This document shows, in pieces, positions 57,498 through 64,000 of a stretch of 64,000 bases of DNA. Both the position numbers and the translations under genes were made by a program. This stretch comes from Atherix ibis (lineage: Eukaryota; Arthropoda; Insecta; Diptera; Athericidae). Within the stretch, counting starts at the first letter, position 1; every line of letters begins with the position of its first letter. The stretch is from contig OY282605.1 of NCBI GenBank assembly GCA_958298945.1, forward strand, positions 114,696,267 through 114,760,266. The letters are read 5' to 3'. The notes under the pieces were generated by a model that searched no databases, had not been told where the DNA came from, and worked only from the letters and a program-made list of their open reading frames with translations.

Positions 57498-58241
57498 TAG
57501 TCTTGCCATTATGTATTTAAATAGCTTATAAAAATTATTATCGATCCTTTGGTGGTAATTTTAGATGACTTTCTCTCACATTTTAGGATGACAATTTGTC
57601 CATTAATTGACGGATGCTATTATTTAATAGGTTTTAAGTTTGAAAATTCTCTGCATAAATACACATAGTCTCACTTAAAAAAAAAGGTCAAACGGCGTCA
57701 AATTAAATGATCTTGGTTATCATTTTTTCTGCGGTGAAATCCGGTACATTTTTGTAAAAAAAAACGGTAGAAATAAAAAAAATAAAAAATCACAATAAAA
57801 ATATATTTAAATTAAGAAAATTTTGCAACGATGTGGACATTTTTAAGAAGTTTATCGCAATTTTCTATCTGTAGTCTTGCCATTATGTATTTAAATAGCT
57901 TATAAAAATTATTATCGATCCTTTGGTGGTAATTTTAGATGACTTTCTCGCACATTTTTGGATGACAATTTGTCCATTAATTGACGAATGCTATTATTTA
58001 ATAGGTTTTAAGTTTGAAAATTGTCTACATAAATACAGTCTCACTAAAAAAAAGGGTCAAACGGCGTCAAATTAAATGATCTTGGTTATCATTTTTTCTG
58101 CGGTATAATCCAGAACATTTTTTGTAAAAAAAAACGGTAGAAATTAAAAAAATAAAAAATCACAATAAAAATATATTTAAATAAAGAAAATTTTGCAACG
58201 ATGTGGACATTTTTAAGAAGTTCATCGCAATTTTCTATCTG

Positions 58242-58889
58242 TAGCGTGAAGTCTTCGCAAGTATTATACTCGAAATTGCACTTTGATTTTACGGTATCAA
58301 TATTAATCTGTAACTGATCTGGTGTCTACAAATTATAGGTAAATAAAAAATTCGACACGTTCTGTTAGATGAACACAATAAATATGAAAATGTTAGAAAA
58401 TTTGAATCCAACGCTTATCGATGGGTGTTTTTATATGATTCCATTGGCGCACTTTTTCAACGTTTACGTATCTTTTCGTCAAATAATTCATTCTCCATTA
58501 CTATTGTTAATATTCATTTTCAGGCAAATATTTCTTAATGAAAACTATTGTTTCGTCTACGTTTTAAATGGATTACTGATAGTTGTGTTTGAAGGAATTG
58601 AAACTACAATTTGGCTTGTTCATTTGAAAAGAATTTTTTTTAAAACTATCGGACATTTATCAATCAAAAAAAATGATATAAATAAATATAAAATTAAATA
58701 ATCGTAACACTCTTCTAATTGCAAATAGTAGGAAATTAAGCGTCTTGACAACTTTTCACGCAAAAAATAAAATATTATCAGTTTGTATGGCTTATAAGTG
58801 TCGTTTTGTTAAATCTAGACAAAGTTTAAATAAAAATCTTCAAGTTAAAAATAGAAAAAGTTGATTTTTATAGTCATATAAAAACTCAG
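58242..58889. other. AT-rich spacer with one unrecognised hydrophobic ORF
   Basis: A 110-codon plus frame at 58,369-58,701 is rich in I, F and L, with about two to three possible membrane segments (for example HSPLLLLIFIFRQIF and YVLNGLLIVVFEGI). It matches no family I know. AT-rich DNA often produces such frames, so I do not call a gene. Confidence 0.25.
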
Positions 58890-59020
58890 AATTGACAATA
58901 AATGCACACTAAAATCATTTTTGCTGATACAATGGCTTCTTAATCATTACTTCAGACCAAAATGCACACCAAAATCAATTTTTTGCGGATACAATGACTT
59001 CTTCATTGCTACTTGGTAAT
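58890..59020 (-). pseudogene. family T remnant 9, duplicated short block
   Basis: Two adjacent, slightly different copies of a T segment are present. CAAAATGCACACCAAAATCA with TTTTTTGCGGATACAATG (minus-strand WCAFWS and PLYPQK-like) occurs at about 58,955-59,000, and a shorter form at about 58,900-58,935. They match the KPLHPQKVTVWCGFW part of the T transposase and the block at 12,575-12,630. Confidence 0.55.
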
Positions 59021-60649
59021 TATTGGGAGCTCTTTATTTGGCAATTTTACTTATCAACTAATTCACCGAGCTAGAAGTGACCCATTTACAGAAAGAATAA
59101 CCACATTTACAGAAAGTTTTTGCAATTTTAATATATTTTTCTAATAAATTATAAAATAGCAATTTAAAATCTATATAATTATTATCTCAAATAATAAACA
59201 TATTAATATTATGTCAGATAACAGAGCTATACTCTTTTAAACCATAAAATGGATAAATTGCTAAAAAAAAAAACTAAAATTTATAAAATCTTAATTAAAA
59301 AAAAAAACACATTTAAAATTCAAATCAAATAGGAGAATATAAATTTCTTTTTTAATATCTTTTCCTTTCCGCTCAATCTTAGATAATCAACCTACTATGG
59401 AAAATCTGCAAACACAATTAAGACATTTATTTTCAAATTGAAAATTTGCATATCAACTGATATTGCGTAAATGAATCAAAATAGAGCCTCCAGAATTAAA
59501 ATTTAGAGCCTCGTATATTGCGTTCAACAGAAGCAGCATCAATATTAGCACCTGCTGTGCTTGCATATATTCCTGTATATACAGCAGTAAATAGTTGCCG
59601 TAAATCAGTGTGTCAATTATTGACATCCTCATTTAATAGATCTTCAATCGATCGACGGAACTATGGTTATGCAATCCGTCAACCGATCACGATTATTTCG
59701 ATCGATGACAATATCTTAAGTGCAATAATGTCGATCACGAAATTGCGTGCTCGCATCGTATAGGATCGTATACGGTCTTACCTCATCGAATAGTTGTGCT
59801 CGTATCGTTTCCACCTGTGTCGGCATTTCCTTTTGGCATTCGTATTTCGGCTTTTGAATTTCGTCTTTGGGTGTTGAAGTAATTGAATTGAAATGATCTG
59901 CCGACCTCATATTCTGTATGCCGCTGTGCAATTATCTCTCAACTGAAAATTGTCATACTTGGTCTGCCGCCGAAGTTAACGTCAATCAACTCCCCTCCCC
60001 CATGTTTACATTAAATTCATCCGAAAATTGTTATGAAATTTTCATGTCATGTTACCAACGCCGACGACTATTTCCAATACTCCACCACCCCCTTTTTTTT
60101 ATCTATTCCATTCAACTCTAGTCTAGTCGAATTAACTTAAATCGAACTTGGTGGATCATGCAAGAGATTAGGGATCAGGCGGGCGAGTTAAGCCAAAACG
60201 AACAAAATAATAATCAATTCATAATCGGAACTTGGAATTTGTCAAAGATTCAGAAACGCCCTCGCATTAACTCAACTGTATCTACATTATATACTGTCTA
60301 CCGAGTACGTACATCAAGTTAATTGCACAAAATAACGTTTGAACAATACAACAACAACAAAAAAAGAACTGTTTTTTTCACCTATACAACTGTCACAAGA
60401 CCCTTAATTGTTTTTCAAGTGCTGCTATTTAAACGCACGTCATAGGCTTTTAGTTTTGTACATCATCAGCGAATAAGTAATTTTTCAACAAAAAACAATT
60501 ATCGAATTAAAAATTCAAATGTTGACATTCTAATCGTCTGTGTAATTTGGGTGGTACTCTGATCGAGGTGCAGTCTCACCTATTATATGGCTTCCATTCC
60601 GTTCAGAAGCTAAATATATTATTTTATGTTTATTTTTCCTATTAAAGAT
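59021..60649. other. no recognised gene
   Basis: AT-rich up to 59,500, then a less AT-rich block at 59,510-60,330 with short frames on both strands (59,518-59,763 plus; 59,716-59,931 minus). It contains many GATC/TCGAT-rich words but no family motif. I cannot assign it. Confidence 0.35.
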
Positions 60650-61059
60650 TTATCCAATTTTTACTTTGGAAAATAAAACTAAATAAAAAATATTTTTTAT
60701 TATGATTTTAATAAATCCTATGTAATCGTGATCTTAAAGGAAAATCCGACGGCGTCAAATCGCATGATCTTGGCGGCCAACTGACATCAGCAAATTTCAA
60801 AATTGCACGTGTTGTGTGGCTTTTGGCATAGTTTCCTTAAAACAACATGCGGTATAGGATAAAAATTTTTCAGTTCGGTTCTTATACGGCTATAGATCTC
60901 AGAAGTGATGGTAACAATCTGTCCATGTTTAATAATAACTTTCGAACAAAAGTCATTTTTCCCGGATACAATAGTCACTTGTGGATTTTTCGAGCCCCAT
61001 ATTTCTATAATTTTATTAGAAATAGGCCCCCCCTTAATAAGAGTTTTCTTGTTTTTTTT
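60650..61059 (-). pseudogene. family T remnant 10
   Basis: A minus frame (60,787-61,104) includes EIWGSKNPQVTI and IIKHGQIVTITSEIYSRIRT, matching IWGSENPQ and the GxxVTVxSExYxxM segment. The third catalytic block (QLAAKIMRFDAVGFSF near 60,735-60,775, reading DVNWPPRSCDLTPLDFSF in altered frame) and the shared T 3' end TATCCAATTTTTACTTTGGA at about 60,650 follow. The second catalytic block is absent. Right of it begins the LINE insertion. Confidence 0.65.
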
Positions 61060-61073
61060 GTCTAAAACAATTT
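61060..61073. repeat. LINE target-site duplication, left copy
   Basis: GTCTAAAACAATTT, repeated exactly at 62,584-62,597, bracketing the LINE. On the LINE's strand this copy follows the A-rich 3' tail. Confidence 0.8.
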
Positions 61074-62583
61074 TTTTTTCTCTCTTTTTATTTTTTATCT
61101 GCAACTACAAATTTATTGTAACAAGCAGATTTACATAACATTTTAATTAACAATCTTGTGCATCATGAAGTGGGAGTTAACACCCATCGGCGTTTCTCCA
61201 ACTAACGGAAGTTAGATTTCTCTAGAAAATCTCTAGGCCATTGTCTCTTAAGTCTCCGATGAGTGTTTCCGGAAAGGGCTGTACAGGACAATTCTCTCAC
61301 AAGTGGATTATGATGATAGGATAAACGGGAATGAAATTTTTGATAGCGGGAAATGCACAGGTCGTAAACAAAGGGAACATTTAGGTCACGATGTATTATA
61401 TTGTTACGAAGATAAAAGGGGGCATTAACAATTTTACGGAGGATCTTGGATTGTAAGGCCTGGACGCGATAGGAATTGGAACGTTTCGTTGAACCCCAAA
61501 GTTCAATTCCATATGTCCAAATTGGTTTTATAATTGTATTGTAGATTAGAAGTTTACTTTTAATTGTTAGTTTCGAGCGTTTGTCCAGTAGTCTAAGAAG
61601 TTGTAGGTAACGTCTGTTAGCTTCAGCTCATTTTAATCTAGTATGTGGGTTCCATGTAAAAGTCTTGTCCAGGTAAAGTCCCAAATAACGCACTTTTTCA
61701 TATTGCGTAATCATGTTGCTATTAAGGTATAAAGGGGAAGGTTTACCTTGACAAAGTGTGAAAGTAATGTGAGCACTTTTCTGTTCATTTACCTTCACTC
61801 TCCATCTCTTAAACCAAGATTGAAGGTTGTGGATATGGGATTGTAAATTGTTGGAAGCTATGTCAGGATTTGGATGGGTAGCAAGTATGGCCGTATCGTT
61901 TGCATAAGTAGCAATGATAGTATTAGGATAAGCTGGGATGTCATGGGTATAAATATTATATAAGATGGGACCAAGGATAGTGCCTTGTGGGACTACGGCT
62001 AGAATAGGATATATTTCCGAGAATTCTGAGTTAATTGCAATTTGGAAATATCGTTGGGAGAGATATGAATTTATGAAAAGGTAGTTTGTTGAAGGAAGAA
62101 AGCTCTTGAGTTTCCAAAGGAGTCCAGGATGCCACACCCGATCAAAAGCTTGGGAGATATCTAGAAATACTCCTGCGCAATACTCTTTCCTCCTGGGCAA
62201 TACTCTGGATAGTGGAGTGTTCAGATCGGAAGCCAAATTGGTGATCAGGAACAATTTTTTTATTAACTAGGATTGGGTAGAGTCGTTTTAATAGGAGCTT
62301 CTCGAATATCTTACCAAGAATTGGTAAGAGGCTGATAGGTCTATAGGAGGAAGGAGAATTAATGGGTTTATTTGGTTTAGGAATCATTTTAATGACAGAA
62401 TATTTCCAGAGTAAGGGAAAATAGGTTGTACGCAGGATACTATTAAAAATATGTGTGATTAAAACTAAAGCTTTTCGGGTAATTTGCTTCAGAATAAGAG
62501 CTGTTATTAGATCATAACCAGTAGCTTTTTTATTGGGAAGGCGCAGAATTGTAGATTTAATTTCCGAGGGCTTAAAATTTTTG
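61074..62583 (-). mobile_element. Jockey-like LINE insertion, 5'-truncated, with 14-bp target-site duplication
   Basis: The 1.51-kb insertion lies between two exact copies of GTCTAAAACAATTT. On the minus strand it starts inside ORF2 (SEIKSTILRLPNKKATGYDL), runs to the ORF stop at 61,202, has a short 3' UTR with AATAAA near 61,112 and ends in an A-rich tail next to the left duplication. Truncation at the 5' end, an A-rich 3' end and a target-site duplication are the usual outcome of target-primed reverse transcription. Confidence 0.88.
61202..62577 (-). pseudogene. Jockey-like LINE ORF2 (reverse transcriptase to C-terminus)
   Basis: The order is KATGYDLITALILK, MIPKPNKPINSPSSYRPISL and LGKIFEKLLLKRLYP, PDHQFGFRSEHST, then a deletion of about 40 residues near 62,170-62,210. 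Next come EYCAGVFLDISQAFDRVWHP, YLSQRYFQIAINSEFSEIYP, VPQGTILGPILYNIYTHDIP and ATYANDTAILATHPNPDIAS. The catalytic YADD box is YAND (about 61,895-61,910), so the RT is dead. KVRYLGLYLDKTFTWNPHT follows. A single TGA at 61,628-61,630 breaks a frame that otherwise stays open through KLLIYNTIIKPIWTYGIELW, LQSKILRKIVNAP and FYLRNNIIHRDLNVP to the stop at 61,202. No RNase H is present, fitting Jockey. Confidence 0.92.
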
Positions 62584-62597
62584 GTCTAAAACAATTT
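62584..62597. repeat. LINE target-site duplication, right copy
   Basis: Exact copy of 61,060-61,073, directly at the truncated 5' side of the LINE. Confidence 0.8.
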
Positions 62598-64000
62598 AAA
62601 ATTAATATATTTTAATAAAATTACTTTTCAAAATCAAATCGATTGTAGTTTGTAATTTTTATTATAAATAAATTTTCTTATTGTAAAAAATCTTGATCTT
62701 GATGGGTAAAGAAAAGAAAAGACCATCAATTGAAAATATGCAAAAATATAAAGTGACACGCGACATATATTTTTGACAAATTTCATTCTAAATTACCATT
62801 TTTGGTAATTTATCAATTGTGTTAGACCATTTCCAATTGATTTTGAAATATCACCAAAATCACCAAACACGACATATTATCTTTTCGTATTTTTTTCTTT
62901 TTTTTTTTAAATGCATTTGGCTTGGCGATTATTTGAATTGCGATTTGTATGCGTTATTATTTGATGAATATCAATTTTTATATCATGTGAATGATCAATT
63001 CGATTGATGGGCAAAAAGGATTCGTTTTATCGTCAAAAATTTACCATACGTACTTGGGGGGGGATCCCATGCAAACGAGTATAAGAACAAACTGCCATTA
63101 TAGCAACAGCTACAACCATAGTTACAGCAATGACCACACCACCAGCACATCAATGACTACAACCGCAACCGCAACCATCAAAATCACTACGGACGGATGG
63201 AACGGTCAGACGGACGGATGGACGAACGGAATGGATTATTTTTGCGAACATGAAATTTTTACAATGACGCGTGTTCAAAATCGATAAAATCAATTACGTA
63301 AAATTTGTTGTCAATGATTTTATCGAAAACATGTTCGATGTCATGCCGGGCAATGATATTCAATGATCGCGAATGGAAATTCATAATAGTTTTTGTGGAA
63401 AATTTGTTAACTCATCGATCGATCGCAAATCACTGCACATTGAAGGGTGAACATGCAAGAAAATCTCAATAGATACTTTTGTATGCGATGAATTTCTCTC
63501 AAAATATTTTTTTTTCATATCATTTATATTTTCGAATATTTACCAAAATTATAGTGATTTATTTTTCAATTTCATAAAGCCATAGTTATGCAAATAGATT
63601 CGAAACATACAAATAGAAGATAAAACTTTGTTTTTATTGAAAATAATAAATAAATAATATTTTAGATAAATTTGATGATGATGATTGAATATTTAATTTT
63701 GTCTATTAAAATAAAGGAAATCATCAAAATAAACTGTATTTATACATAAGAATCTGCAAAAGCAACTCAAATGTTTGCATGGCACAGACACCAACTAATA
63801 ATTTTGTTTCATGTTAAAATTACTATCAGTCGTTTATTTTTATATTTTCATGATTATCTTATTAATAATTATTATTATTAAAATAACTTTTATTATTTAT
63901 AATACCAAATTAAAATTAAGCTTTATATTTAGGCAGCCTTTTTGAAAAAGAATCTGCGAAAGTATGTTAAATGTTTGTATAGCAAGGACACTAACCATCA
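62598..64000. other. AT-rich end of the window, no gene seen
   Basis: A 98-codon plus frame at 62,991-63,287 owes its length to a simple-sequence patch (CAACCGCAACCG and ACGGACGGATGG words at about 63,100-63,230) and ends in Thr/Ala- then Gly/Trp-rich sequence. I do not regard it as coding. The rest is AT-rich without motifs. Confidence 0.4.

Larger units (their letters stand above)
55830..58241 (-). repeat. family T fragment tandemly triplicated, interrupted by a mariner
   Basis: Unit A runs from about 55,893 to 56,228, unit B 57,498-57,871 and unit C 57,872-58,241; B and C are 374 and 370 bp. Each carries, on the minus strand, worn T coding sequence: PRSCSLTPFDPFF (third catalytic block) and NSIRQLMDKLSSKMREKVM (C-terminal helix). 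Beyond unit A lies the T end IESCKK and the shared 3' sequence TATCCATTTTGTACTTTGGA at about 55,830. Units B and C begin TAGTCTTGCCATTATG, absent from A. The mariner at 56,229-57,497 separates A from B. The B/C junction keeps the uninterrupted sequence CTATCTGTAGTCTTGCC. Confidence 0.9.

Noticed and set aside
58369..58701. A receptor-like hydrophobic ORF
   Set aside because: AT-rich DNA gives I/F/L-rich frames by chance; no family motif, no splice evidence.
62991..63287. A 98-codon Thr/Gly/Trp-rich ORF
   Set aside because: It is translated simple sequence (CAACCG and ACGGACGG words).

Overview
The window is AT-rich eukaryotic DNA from an animal, most likely an arthropod and probably an insect. 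This rests on its repeat content: several mariner subfamilies including Mos1-like and Hsmar1/cecropia-like copies, Jockey-type and RNase H-bearing LINEs, a Ty3/gypsy-like remnant, a tRNA-derived SINE-like unit and long A/T homopolymer runs. I cannot resolve the order. I recognise no host protein-coding gene, rRNA or functional tRNA. Almost every supported feature is a transposon, a broken transposon or a tandem repeat.

Layout. 0-5.3 kb: a decayed mariner N-terminus, a 1.5 kb array of a 12-bp unit, and a mariner deletion derivative (4690-5322). 5.3-10.4 kb: a tRNA-like SINE head near 6.0 kb, a Jockey-like LINE fragment and an Hsmar1-like mariner whose ORF stays open across a deletion of its first catalytic Asp. 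10-18 kb: decayed copies of one Tc1/mariner-superfamily element (called family T here). One T copy carries a Mos1-like mariner with good terminal inverted repeats. 19.4-26.0 kb: two arrays of a ~43-bp unit sharing a ~165-bp leader. The first array is bracketed by identical 85-bp direct repeats, and a gypsy-like gag/protease remnant lies between the arrays. 26-31.9 kb: an ORF with a signal-peptide-like start, a mariner remnant, a 63-bp-arm hairpin, an R1/I-like LINE tail, a duplicated mariner 3' end and another mariner deletion copy. 33.3-35.3 kb: a T remnant and an RNase H LINE remnant. 38.3-40 kb: a T copy interrupted by a second Mos1-like mariner. 43.4-47.9 kb: a better-kept T relative, LINE pieces and a short T copy. 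51-53.6 kb: a full-length mariner with an intact 358-aa transposase, inserted in a LINE reverse transcriptase. 55.8-58.2 kb: a tandem trimer of a T fragment, with a nearly complete mariner at one unit junction. 60.6-62.6 kb: a T remnant next to a 5'-truncated Jockey-like LINE with a 14-bp target-site duplication.

The elements do not form a pathway; the window records successive insertions. Nesting gives a relative order: T elements and LINEs are older, and the Mos1-like and 51-57 kb mariners are younger. In three cases the TA target can be read: a mariner in a LINE (51,277), a mariner in the T trimer (56,229) and a Mos1-like element in T (16,567). The least explained structures are the two leader-plus-array cassettes, the long hairpin at 27.6 kb and the signal-peptide ORF at 26.0-26.3 kb. 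I found no convincing undescribed biological system beyond these.
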